From: Amanita rubescens
Lineage: Eukaryota > Basidiomycota > Agaricomycetes > Agaricales > Amanitaceae
Length of the DNA stretch: 64,000 nucleotides
Assembly (NCBI GenBank): GCA_015039365.1
Contig: WION01000001.1
Coordinates: forward strand, 1-64,000
Reading direction: 5' to 3'
Shown in pieces: positions 47,026 to 57,415 of the stretch. The notes beneath the pieces were generated by a model. The model ran no database searches and had not been told where the DNA came from. It saw only the letters and a program-made list of their open reading frames with translations. The translations under genes were made by a program, and so were the position numbers. Numbering within the stretch: position 1 is the first letter of the stretch; each line of letters opens with the position of its first letter.

Positions 47026-47635
47026 ATGCGCCCTTCTTTTATCGCCTTCCTCTTTATCGCCTTCTCCGCCGTATGCGCATTGCCTGTGCCCACCAGCGAA
47101 GATCATCGCCCGAACTTGGTATGAGCATATTCTCACCGCGCACTCCATGCGCTTTTAACGGTCAATTTTCTATTGCGACAGTTTGCGCACGAAATCCCCG
47201 TTCCCCTAGCCAAGGCTCTTTAACACCTGCGGTGTTAGCTAAACGAATAGACGAGCCATTGGACCGGCAGAGATATCTAGACATTTTCAGGAAAGGCCTA
47301 CACGAAGGCAAAGCAAAACACACAGTATATGGATTCAAGGTTGCCAGTTCCCACCGAAGCCGGACAAATGCCTCTTGACATTGAGCGGATTCCCATGCAC
47401 CGGGTCGTCTTGGGTTCCACTTCCGAAGACCGGGAGATCAAGCCGATGTCTGAAGACGAATTTCGACCGTTGGCTCGATCGTTTAGACAAGGAAGAACAA
47501 TTAAATGGTTGGTGGATAGGGCACGATGGCGAGCGTTACATCGTTTCAATCCCGTACTACAAAGCTGGCAGTGCCAGCCAACCACAGCATCACCTGACAA
47601 ATACGAAGGGTTAATGAATACTACTTATGTATAAC
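47026..47635 (+). pseudogene. Secreted-protein family copy F, frameshifted
   Basis: Exon 1 (47026-47118) is intact: MRPSFIAFLFIAFSAVCALP then VPTSEDHRPNL, with a GTATGA donor. The following exon (from about 47182) reaches a stop after FAHEIPVPLAKAL. Shifted by one base it continues LTPAVLAKRIDEPLDRQ to VYGFKV, and shifted again DIERIPMHR, then LDKEEQLNGWWIGHDGER and YIVSIPY. These parallel copy G throughout. At least two or three indels separate the pieces. Confidence 0.6.
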
Positions 47636-48897
47636 ACTTACAGGTTCAGAGTTGTATGTGCGTTGGCGATGTTCATTGGTGTTCAGGGTGCGGCCCTACG
47701 ATGATTTTGAGCATATCGTTGTCTATTGGTTTTCCTTTGGATGCGTCGAATTGATGAGGGAAACAGTAAAGTCAGACATAGTCTTTGTTAAGTAATAGAT
47801 AATAGCGCATTGACAAGGATGAGATATGATGGTCAGTGAACTCATGTGCTGGCAGTAGCGCGTGGAATGCGTTGTCCCTGGGCGCGAAATCGAATAACAA
47901 TGTCAGGGGACTAGTAAGGACCGGTCTACGTCTCGAGTGTTCATGCTAAGGAGGAAGGGCAGACGGCACAGTTGCTAGAGGGTTGATTGTACTATTTATA
48001 GAAACAGAAGTCTCACGTGGAAATGCCATTACGTCATACTACTAATCGTTCACTTCAGTCTCAAGCGCTAGCGAAGCCAAATGGACGATCCCAAGTTCCC
48101 AACCAGTGCCATGTAGCAAGGCTCTGCGCCCAGTCCTTTGCAATATCAAGTGGTTGGGATCATGTCTTGCATCCGAATCGATGATCACAAGCGTGGCCCA
48201 ACTTGGACGGGACGAAACGGACAGCAAGCGGCAGTGATCTCCACGAAACCATTCAAGGATGGCGAAAGATGTCACGATATGGTGTAAGATGAGCGACAAA
48301 TCGCAATGTTGACGTCGGGTAGCCCAGGCCGTAAATCGTTGCCTCCGAATATGTATCTGGCGCATCGCTCGACAATGTTGTTGAAATTTCTAGCGTCGTT
48401 TTACACTCTACTTCTGTCCGGCATGTGAAATTGCTTCAACGGTGTATACACTCTCATTTTATCAGGTATAGAGCTAGAGTATCCCACTGTTTCATTATCA
48501 GCGTGCAATCTTCTTCGTTGCCATTCCTCCACGTGTCATATGCTCCTACCTGATGTTCATCGGGTTTCAGGGTGCTTTTGGAATGTTTCTTTTTAATGTT
48601 TACCGAGTCTGACACAGCCTGACACAGCCCGCATTGAAGCGATATCTATCATCGATATTATACGCTTCGTTATGGATTCCCGCCATCAGATGAGTGCATC
48701 ATAATTCTACCATCCAAATGACCCACATGGAACTGGAAGCATACATGATAGGCATGATGCAAGATTGTTGCGACTTGCCTCGCAGCCATCAATTCCAACT
48801 CTTACCCTCATACCCGTAGCGGTGAGATGGTTCCTTTAAATACCCATACCGTCCTCTACTACACCAATTCCAAGCAGGCTGGTCCTGAGAAACAGAT
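47636..48897. other. Spacer
   Basis: No supported gene. A family 3' flank word recurs (near 47680 and 48562). The promoter and leader of copy G are at 48834-48887. Confidence 0.45.
48834..48887 (+). promoter_or_regulatory. Conserved core promoter and leader of the secreted-protein cluster
   Basis: TTTAAATACC (48834) lies 64 nt before the ATG and CAGGCTGGTCCTG (48875-48887) 23 nt before it. Equivalent pairs precede copies A (about 39148, 39183), C (41881, 41901), D (43791, 43828), E (45655, 45690) and F (46961, 47000). Copies B (40304) and H (50241) share the leader word. The first element is TATA-like; the second is probably 5' UTR. Confidence 0.55.
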
Positions 48898-49441
48898 ATG
48901 CGCCTTTCTTTCATCGCCACCCTCTTTATCGCCTTCTTCACCGTATGCGCTTTGCCCATGCCTGCCGGCGATCAGGCTCCCAGTCATTCCCCTGTACGTA
49001 CATATTTTCACCTCACCGGCGACCGCGCACACTCTTTTAACGGTCAAACTTTTGTTGTAACAGTCTACCCTAGCCCATATCCCCCCTGCAAAGGCGGAAA
49101 CCTTGACAGCAGAAGTGATGACTAAAGTATTACACGATTCTACAAAGCAGGCCTTTTATTCGAAGCTGTACCTCAATGGCGATAAAAAACCCACCGGATT
49201 TGGGTTCAGGGTTGCCGTAACAATCGAAAAAGAGTCGTTTTTGATTGAGCGCATTCCGCACGACAAGTTGCAGAATCCTTCCACATTCATGTCTAAGCTC
49301 GTTCTTCTCCAGAGTGTAGGACAATTAAATGTTTGGTGGAATGAGTTTGACGCTCGTTATATCGTTTATTCCCCTGTTGGAGGTGGCGAAAAAGGGGCGG
49401 GTGCACCGGCCGCTGGGAGTGCCAGCGAGCCACGGAATTAA
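48898..49441 (+). CDS. Secreted protein, family copy G
   Basis: Exons 48898-48993 and 49064-49441 join in phase 0 to about 157 residues. MRLSFIATLFIAFFTVCALP is the signal peptide. The mature protein has GFGFRVAVTIEKESFLIERI, a helical TFMSKLVLLQSVGQL stretch, NVWWNEFDARYIVYSPVGG and a Gly/Ala-rich end. This is the intact counterpart of the broken copy F. There are no cysteine pairs, so it does not look like a disulphide-rich effector. Function unknown. Confidence 0.75.
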
Positions 49442-50264
49442 AAAATGCAAGGAGTCAATAATTGGTGCCGAAGGTTCATTTATCCGTCGACCTGTATGCG
49501 TGACGCTGATGTTCTTTAGTTTTCAGGGTATGGGGCTACGTCATTGTTTTGATTTTGAATCGTTAGCTACACACACCATGATCTATGAAAGTCTATTACG
49601 CACCGACGTGATAATGAAGTTGTCTACCTCTTGCCTGCCCCTACGCCGATTCTAACAGGCCCAATCCATATATATGCATCTTTCTATCATTGCCATCTAA
49701 TGGGCCTGGTAAGCATGATGCAAGATGATGCAGCTCATATTGTTATTTGCGCCACACGCTATCATGACGCCGACGGTTGATTTTCTCAGCCTCCCCCGAA
49801 TCTGATATCACGCCAAGAATGTGTAAAAGATGCCAAGAGAAACGGAGGCCTCGACGGCTCGTTGCTATTGTCGTTGTAATCAGCCCGAGGCGGTGTAAAA
49901 GAAAACGTACGAGATGGCCGACAGGCTGGCACAGTGGCAACGGCATGAGTCAGCCGAAAGTGCATCATTGAAGCTGTGTACATTTCGTCTGTGAAAAATC
50001 TGTATGAGTACGACTTGGCTGCTGCTTGCAGTATATGCAGCGCACTGAATAAATCTCTTACATGGTCTAATGCACTCGGAGTTGAAACAGTATAGTGGTA
50101 GCAGGTTCAACGCGTGCCAGGTTGCTGCCTTAAGATGCCATCAATCAAGTTATTTAAGATCCCCATAGCAGTCGATCATGCCTTCAATACATAAGTAAGA
50201 AGCCGAACGATAAATGCTTGTGCTCAGCACAAATCTCTTCCAGGCTGGTCCTGCAAAAACTAAA
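49442..50264. other. Spacer containing a minimal decayed copy
   Basis: Apart from the tiny signal-peptide remnant listed at 49674, the sequence has no supported gene. The leader of copy H is at 50241-50253. Confidence 0.45.
49674..49700 (+). pseudogene. Secreted-family signal-peptide stub
   Basis: ATG at 49674 reads MHLSIIAI then TAA, recognisably the family's signal-peptide start with a premature stop. A degenerate leader (AACAGGCCCAATCC) precedes it. Confidence 0.55.
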
Positions 50265-50728
50265 ATGCGTCTTGCTTTCATTTCCATCCTCTTTATTGTC
50301 TTCTCCACCGCATATGCCTTGCCCTCAGGATGGAGTCGATTCAAGGAGTCAGTTCTCCCAGGTCATTCAAATCCCTACGTATATCCATATTTCTGTTGTG
50401 CCCATGTACATTCATTGCTAACGCCGTAAATGGTTGATTTTAGGAAAAAGAACCTCCCCCCCTTCCTGCCTGCGGCGATGGCCAGACGCCTTGCGATCCT
50501 AAGGAATTCAAACAAGTTGCAAATCTGTATACAAATAAGGCTGGGAAGCGCTTTGACCGTGATACAGTTATGCTCCAATTCAATGGCGGGAAGCTGATGA
50601 TCGAACACTTATTCCTGCCGGCGGAAAAGGAGAACTTGCGCAAAATGTACAAGGGAAAGGTATCAAAAAACCTACGATTATTCGCCAATGGGCAAGGGGA
50701 GGATGTATATGTCGTTCATTATTATTGA
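50265..50728 (+). CDS. Secreted protein, family copy H
   Basis: Exons 50265-50378 and 50444-50728 join in phase 0 to about 132 residues. MRLAFISILFIVFSTAYALP is the signal peptide. The mature part starts SGWSRFKESVLPGHSNPY. Exon 2 has PACGDGQTPCDPKEF (two cysteines), TVMLQFNGGKLMIEHLFL (the FNG..VIEH core), EKENLRKMYKGK and a VYVVHYY end, matching the family's YIV terminus. It is the last member of the tandem cluster and is intact. Confidence 0.72.
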
Positions 50729-50979
50729 AATTAGCAAGCGTAGTAGAAATTCTTAGGATAGTACATAATGGTAATACCTGTTAGTCCACAATTATTATGC
50801 GTCCGCCATGGCTAGCCCGTGAAGAAATGGGAGCCTATTCGCGAGAGAATAAGCGGGAGTCTATATCATGCAATTATTTAAAGATCGACTTGTACTGCAT
50901 TACGCATGACATACCGATAACCGAACGAAGAAGTCGAAAAAAATGAGTGTTATTCGTAGTAAGCCAGTACACAAGGGCT

Positions 50980-51695
50980 TCAGCTAAGAATGACTTCAAC
51001 CTCATCGACACCCCCGGGCCCTTTTCCCGTCGTCATCTTCATCTCCGAGGTAAACACATCAGCGCCCGATGCCAATGAATCAATAAGCATTGCCAGTTTT
51101 GTAGTGTTCATATTCGGCTCCTAGTTACCAAAATCGCATCAGACACAGGCCGTACTAAACGTTGCATCTGAACACTCACCTTTTGAATATGTTCCAGATC
51201 ATCTTTGAAACCCTCTGCAACTGACGCCATCCAAAATTTTCGAAATCGCTCCCGCAGTTCTTGAGTTTTCATACCAGTGGGATCTTCATCTGTTGAAGGA
51301 AGAAAAGACGGTATTGTTACAGGAGGTGGAGAGGGAGAGGGAGAGGGACGTGTAGTGCGAATATTTTGCTTTACGGTGGATGAGGCGCGTAACTCGCCTT
51401 GGGGAGGCCCGGAGTGGTTATGATGATTCTTAGTGGCTTGTTGTGCAACGACTGGACTCTCTACATCTGTACCCGAGTCCGAGTCCGAGTCCGATTCTGA
51501 ATCCGAATCAGACGAAGATGAGCTCGAGGAAGCCTCAACGGCAACCTCTGCAGTTTTTGGTGCGGGCTGCTTCTGTTCCTCTGCCTCAGAAGAAGTGGAA
51601 TCTGAAGACGAAGAAGACGAAGAAAGAGAGGCCGCGCGACGCTTTCTCTTGCGATTTCGTTTTCTGGTAGAAGTCGCGGTTTTGGCAGCGGGCAT
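50980..51695 (-). CDS. RSA3: Ribosome assembly protein 3 (RSA3)
   Basis: Exons 51695-51180 and 51120-50980 join in phase 0 to about 218 residues. The start MPAAKTATSTRKRN is chosen because the upstream in-frame ATG would add an unrelated stretch. A basic KRNRKRKRR signal and long Ser/Asp/Glu-rich tracts precede the conserved C-terminal domain: ELRERFRKFWMASVAEGF, KDDLEHIQKEPNMNT, KLAMLIDSLASGADVF. That domain is diagnostic of Rsa3, a nucleolar factor associated with early 60S particles. Together with URB1 at 20-27 kb, the window holds two 60S-biogenesis genes, not adjacent. Confidence 0.87.
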
Positions 51696-51867
51696 GATTA
51701 GCACAGCCACATCTGAAGTAGCAGAAGAATCGTATTCGTACACATCCGAGTAACAATACACTGCCATCATTGTAGCTATCAAATGAAACCATAGTCGATA
51801 ATAAGCCTAACGAATAGTCACAGTGAGAACGGGAATTTTTGCCAAGAAAAATACGACCTAGAGCTTG

Positions 51868-53159
51868 TCAGTACAGTAGATTATCATAAGAGGCGCTACT
51901 TTTCAGCAAGAGAAGCACACCTGAATCCTCTCCTACGTTATATGATTCCAATGTTTCATCATCATCCATATCATCTCCACGGAAACGCAATCGCTGCTGA
52001 TAAGGCGGTATATCCTGTTCGCTTTGAATCATAGCCTTCAACGTTCCTACAGTAGCACTCAGGTTTATTTTGATCCCTATTGTCCAGCCCGTCCAAGTGA
52101 TAACAAAAATACGGATAAGAGGTTCCGATTGCGCCTTGGACTGGGAACAGTTGCAAATGTGCTGAGATGTTTCTCCTTCTGCCTCAATCCACAGACAAGT
52201 GATAAATTGCCGCATGTGAGGCCACACCACTGCGTCAACCTCCACAAGCTCATCATTATCATCAATTTTTGCATGAAATCTGAGTTGCGCCTCGGGTGGA
52301 CAATTGAAACGCTGCCTGGCAACCTCTTCGATGCCCTATAGTATTGAAGATTTGTTGAGAACCAAAACCAAAAAACTTGGATTCACACGTACAGAGAGCG
52401 ATTCTCCCTTGATTACTGCTACTGGGTTGCGCTCTCCATGGCGAAGAAGCAGAACATTTGGGTTCGGAGAATATGCGGGCGATCTAGGAGGACCATTACT
52501 AGGACTGGTAGTATCTTGTTGTTGGGGATAGGGATAGTGGGTGAAGAAGGGATATGATGAGGGAGTTGGCGGCGATTGGGTAGACTGATTAGATGAGGCG
52601 TGCGAAGGGAGGGGCGACGGTCGGGCAGGAGACGAAGCGTCGTTGGGCGTTGACGGGGTTGGTGGCTGCGAAGATGAATGTTGGAAAAACCTGCGTATGT
52701 CCACTTTTGGTTTCGAAGGTGTCGCCGCGGCAGGAATTGAGGTGGACGAGGGCGATGGGTCTGCAGTAGAGCGGGAAGCCTCGCCGTTGACATGGGTATT
52801 GGGCAACGAACCGAAAGATTTGACGCCTTCGGACTTGACTTGAGGTGTAGAAGCAGGCGAGGGGGAAATCGGGGCAGAAACGTCATCTATTGAACCAAAC
52901 GTCACTGGAGCGCCTGCGAGGAAAAGGGTTGATACGGGTGAGAAAATGAAGAGATTAAAAACGTGCCTTGATTGACGGCCCCTACGCTGTTCCGTAGAAC
53001 GCTGACGCCATCTTTCACTGGGACACGTGTGGGCTGGGGTTGGGTGCCAGAAGGTGGAGGCGACTCTGAACGAGAGGGCGCAGACCAGCTCTGAGGCGGT
53101 CCTTTGGACCAGGCAGACCTTGAAGGCTGCGCGTTGATCTTTGGTGCGGATCTGCTCAT
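51868..53159 (-). CDS. Chimera: eIF4G-like N-terminus fused to a ubiquitin-like domain protein
   Basis: Exons 53159-52967, 52913-52387 and 52335-51868 join in frame to 395 residues. The first intron has a GC donor (GCACGT). Residues 1-220 (MSRSAPKINAQPSRSAWSKG, PVKDGVSVLRNSVG, VTFGSIDDVSAPISPSPA, SEGVKSFGS, KVDIRRFFQ) resemble the disordered N-terminus of basidiomycete eIF4G, as I recall it. From NPNVLLLRHGERNPVAVIKG onward the protein matches the stand-alone gene at 53.4-54.1 kb. Exon 3 ends in a ubiquitin fold: IRIFVITWTGWTIGIKI, TVGTLKAMIQ, IPPYQQRLRF, ETLESYNVGEDSGVLLLL, with no terminal GG. No MIF4G domain is present. The join looks like a duplication-born fusion. Confidence 0.72.
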
Positions 53160-53395
53160 TCTGGCGGTAAAAAGGGGGACGTACAAAAACTGGATTCACG
53201 GGCGGAGGGTTGTGAATAAAACCTTTGTACGATACAGAAGACGAGCTGAGCCTTACAAACAAATACAACAACGTTCGAACTAAGTATAGCTATTAGTAAC
53301 AGTACACTGTAACTATCAAAACATGTACACTTGACCCTAATGAATAGTCACAGTGAGAACGTAAATTTTTTCTAAGGAAAAATACGACCTGGAGC

Positions 53396-54084
53396 CTACT
53401 TGGACTCCTCGGAGCCCGAGTCAGCCTCTTCCTCATGGTCAATATCATGGGAGGCACCATTCTTCAGCAAGAGAACCACACCTGAATCCTCTCCTACGTT
53501 GTATGACTCTAATGTTTCGTCATCATCCATATCATCTTTATGGAAACGCAATCGCTGTTGATCAGGCGGTATGCGCTTTTTGCTTTGAATCATAGCCTTC
53601 AACGTTCCGACAGTGGCGCCGGGATTTATCCTGATTCCTATCGTCCAGCCTATCCAAGTGATAACGAAAATACGGATAAGCGGTTCCGATTGCGCCTTGG
53701 AATGAGAACAATTGCAAGTGGGCCGGTGCGTCGCTCCTTCTGCCTCGATCCAGAGAGAAGTGATGGTTTTCAGCATGTGCGGCCACACTGCTGCATTAAC
53801 CTCCACAAGTTCATTATCATCAATTTTTGCATGAAATCTGAGTTGCGCCTCGGGAAGATAATTGAAACGCTGCCTGGCAACCTCCTCGATGCCCTATAGT
53901 ATTCAAGATTCGTTGAGAATCAAAACCAGCACCATTGGAATTTTACACGTACAGAGAACGATTCCCCCTTGATTACTGCCACTGGTATGTGCTCCCCATG
54001 ACGAAGAAACAGAACATTTGGGTTCGGTTGAGGAGCAATAGCAGAGGTAGATCGTTTCATCAATGATGTCGTGGAAAGAGACAT
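53396..54084 (-). CDS. Ubiquitin-like domain protein, stand-alone copy
   Basis: Exons 54084-53947 and 53893-53396 join in phase 0 to about 211 residues. The start is MSLSTTSLMKRSTSAIAPQP. NPNVLFLRHGEHIPVAVIKG, the intron position after SFSVR, EEVARQRFNYLPEAQLRFHA, DELVEV-like and AAVWPHMLKTITSLWIEAEG all parallel the chimera next door. The C-terminal beta-grasp part reads IRIFVITWIGWTIGIRI, TVGTLKAMIQ, IPPDQQRLRFH, ETLESYNVGEDSGVVLLL, then an acidic tail ending GSEESK. It lacks a GG end, so it is a ubiquitin-like domain and not a conjugatable modifier. The function of the first half is not recognised. Confidence 0.75.
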
Positions 54085-54459
54085 CTGGACTTGATAGACT
54101 GCGCTTTCACGTCTTACCTATAAATGAGCCTACTGCGAGGCGACTGGGATCGACCACGGTTAGTGCGGACACGAGGAAGAAGAAAGGATTATGTCAGCTC
54201 CGTACTATGAATCGAACACTGGGCGGCGTGATCTGGTACTGTCACAACCATCTCTGATACCACTAAAAAGTCAAAGTCTTGTATCCATTTTACGGTAAGG
54301 CAAGATATAAAGTAAGTTCTCTTTCATTTCTAAATGTCACACAAATTTCCAACAGTTTCCGAAATATTATTCATGTATAGCATACGCTTCCTCCAACAGA
54401 CTCGTGGCAATTAAATATCTGTGGTATTGAAGTTCTAAGTGCACATATAATATTCAAAA
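54085..54459. other. Intergenic
   Basis: 5' flank of the ubiquitin-like gene and 3' flank of the next gene. AT-rich in its second half. Nothing else seen. Confidence 0.45.
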
Positions 54460-55103
54460 TCAGCCCATGACCATACCAATGTCAACGGCAATCATAACTT
54501 GCCACCATTCTTCCTCCTTGTCTTCTTCGCACGAAGTTTTGTCTAAACTGATCAGAACGAACTGATCAAACGAGACAGGATACCTCGTCGGCAAGTCATC
54601 TTCAATATATGGGTTTTCGTCTTTCAACTCCTGCCAGTTAGTGTCAGTTTCTCCACGTGTGTATTACTACTGCTGTATGAAACTTACATTTACGATGTCT
54701 GCGAAAAGTTTTGCAGCTTCAATGGCCAGTCCGGTGCGATCATGACATTTCTCTCCTGCACCGATTTCTTTAGTCCACGCTTTGCGTGGATACTCGGGCC
54801 ACTTTGAATCCGTCAACACATGGCGCTTATTGTTTTCGACGACTAATTACTCACCGTGGCGGTAAGAACGATCTTCCCTTCGCAAGTTATTTTTCTGTCA
54901 GCTTCCCCCAATATTTCTTGGAGTTCTGATCTGCTTTTGTCTATCAGCAGGAACATGGGAATACCCTCTTCACCGCACGGAGTCCTAAACAAGATCCTTT
55001 CTCTCGTCAGGCCGGAATTGGAATCAGTTAACCAGATGTTCAAGAATTGCTTGCTGTCTGGGTAATAAATTCGCTGAGGCCTAAAGATTCTTTGTTTCGG
55101 CAT
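54460..55103 (-). CDS. Unknown small protein, paralogue a of a pair
   Basis: Exons 55103-54855, 54801-54688 and 54630-54460 join in phase 0 to about 177 residues. The start is MPKQRIFRPQRIYYPDSKQF. Conserved with the gene at 56.1-56.7 kb: the IYYPDS---IW start, ILFRTPCGEEGIPMFLLID, LQEILGEADRKI, then AIEAAKLFADIV at the second exon end, then YPVSFDQFVLISLD and WWQVMIAVDI. Both introns fall at the same places. There is no signal peptide or enzyme motif. I do not recognise the family. Confidence 0.7.
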
Positions 55104-56081
55104 AGTTCAAGCAGCGGAATGAAACAGGTGTTGTGGCATTTTTATACGTGGTTAGTACTGTGTTGTAATGTGCTGTGTCGGCGGAAACTAACGTAAGACA
55201 CCAAGACATCATATGGATCACGAAATGCACTTCTGGGCCTGGATATGACAGCTCGCTCGATCACAGTTTCCGATATAATTGGCGGCTTAGCGTAGTCCAC
55301 CACCATGTGGTACATTTGCAGGGCTGCTCGAGGATAGCGTTCCATGGTTTGCAAATCGCAAGGGTTGCGACCTCGAATTCCAGGGTCCCCCGGGAGTCCG
55401 CGAGGATATCGGTATAGGGTCGATGAAAGTTGGAAAATAGGTGACGACAACTTTAGCTGACGTTTAACACCGCGTGTGTTGTAGCTATTAATTTGGTCTA
55501 GGAGGGCGTCCATGTGAACGACGAAGGCGCTAGACAGATGCTGGCCCGCCCAAGGCTGAGTAACGTGCGCTGAAGTACGTCCCGAAATCAGAGCAGATGT
55601 GGCAGTCCTACTTGCAATGATAAGCGTACGCTCAGTTATCTGCTTAAACTCCGACACAGAAGTTGACGCTCACACTGTGCACCCGCCTAAAACACACCGC
55701 GGACCCGCCCTGTGTGCCTTCATCTCGGCTACACAGACAAGTCTTTGTTTGTCCGTTACGTTGCCTAGCAGCGCTTACGCTTTAGCGATGTCTCTCTGGG
55801 CAGATGGGCAGATCGTTGCCGGATACTAACAGATCGCTTCAAAAGGTAAGGTCCCATAAGCGCTGATTATACGATTCCGACCAGGTTTCCGACTCGGTCG
55901 CTTCTGACAAACTGATAAATGTTGTAAATATGCGACCCGTGACTATAATCGTATAACCTAAAACATAATACAAGGGAAACTGAAGTAGGTGACTGGGGGA
56001 TAACAAAGGTTTACACAGCAATGCGTGTTTGCGTACTCAGGTTCCTCCATATCCCATCCAAGACAACCACTAGACACTTGC
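55104..56081. other. Spacer with one unconvincing minus-strand frame
   Basis: A minus-strand frame of 171 codons (55657-55142) has no ATG at its start and no recognisable motif. It includes RYPRAALQMYHMVVDYA. It could be a remnant exon. Nothing else is seen. Confidence 0.3.
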
Positions 56082-56713
56082 TCAATCCAGAGCATACACG
56101 GCTTGCCAGGTCCTCTTAGTCTCCTCCTCCATACAATCCATGCTAGCGAGAAGCATGCGCTCGAACGGGACAGGGTGTCCCAAATCAGGATATTCACTAA
56201 AGGATGGGGCCATTGGGCCGAACTCGTTTCGTATACCCTGTAAAGGTATGAGCATTTCTCGTTTTGATCATTTAATAGAGGAGTGCTAACGTCGTAATAA
56301 TCTTTGACGAGTTTTGCGCAACGCAGGGCAAGCTCTCCGCGAGTAATGTTATTCGCCTCAATTTCTATTTCGATATCCAAAGGCGATTTTGCCTTGTATT
56401 CCTCTGTCGGCTGCCCGTGCGCTCGTCAGTACAAGGAACCAGGAAAACTTCTGGAGCATACGGAAACATAGAGCCTCATCTTCATTAAGTTCATTTCTTT
56501 GGCCATATCTTGTAGTATTTTTTCGCCTGCCCCTTCCAACATACTGCTCAAGTTTTGTTGGTTTTCCAATATTTTGTGCACGTGTATCCCATTCTCGTTG
56601 TTGAAGGTGATCCTTTTTACGACCTTTAGGGTACCATTATTCCAAACCCTAGTGACCGCATCGTCATCCGGGCAACAGACGCGTTGATCAATGCGCTTCA
56701 TTCGAGTCATCAT
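56082..56713 (-). CDS. Unknown small protein, paralogue b of a pair
   Basis: Exons 56713-56462, 56401-56291 and 56237-56082 join in phase 0 to about 172 residues. The start is MMTRMKRIDQRVCCPDDDAV. It aligns with paralogue a: ITFNNENGIHVHKILE, LSSMLEGAGEKILQDMAKEM, ALRCAKLVKDYYD (exon 2 end), HPVPFERMLLASMD and TWQAVYALD at the end. Intron positions agree. The pair is about 1 kb apart in the same orientation, a tandem duplication with strong divergence. Function unknown. Confidence 0.68.
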
Positions 56714-57415
56714 CGAAATGCTGAAGGGTGGTGAAGAAACTCGGAGCGGTCGCTCTCTTTATAGCGGGGATCCACTGGAGGGGAAAATGGCCGGTTGCGC
56801 TGTTTACTGAATATAGTTTTACAGGAGCCACTCCAGTTATTGAACCAGCTCATGATCAAATACAGGTCATGGCCATATTCGGTTTCGAATGCTACAGCCG
56901 CTGAGTTCACTCGATGACTGACTCGGAGTCCGATCGAACACATAGGCGGATCACACGATACTTTCCTTGCTGGACTCACAACGGAGATGACATAGTAGGT
57001 GTTCCCTACTTTGCTGTGAGGTGTAGTCAAAGCTGTACACGCGGAACGGGAGGCAGGACGCGCCGGAGGTTGGTGGACCAAGGTCGACTTTGAAAGAACA
57101 ATGCATATTCATTGTTCGTCGGTCTGCATTTTCGGAAGGTGTTTTCAACATTCTTGACTCGGAACTCTCTCGACACAGCAAGATAAATATGGCATTGCTA
57201 GATGATTAACATTTTTATAAACGGGCGACAAAACGAAAGAGAGAATGGAAAAGTTTTTGTCTACTTGCGGGCCAGCCAGCCAAGCAGTTTCGCCAATTAG
57301 ACAACTATTAGGGAATCATTATTCTAGAAATGATATCAAGAAACGGGGTAAATAAAATGATTGTCATCACGTCGTTATATCTTCATTGCCTTGTGCCCTT
57401 TGCCCAGGCATTGCT
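56714..57415. other. Spacer with a possible minus-strand remnant
   Basis: A minus-strand frame of 123 codons ends at 56710 but starts without ATG. AT-rich 3' flank of the SH3/RA gene lies at 57.18-57.41 kb. No supported gene. Confidence 0.35.

Noticed and set aside
51443..51753. Plus-strand acidic frames opposite RSA3
   Set aside because: Antisense of the Ser/Asp repeats in RSA3; no independent evidence.
55142..55657. Minus-strand frame of 171 codons as a gene
   Set aside because: No ATG start, no recognisable domain and no splice partner; listed only as a possible remnant.
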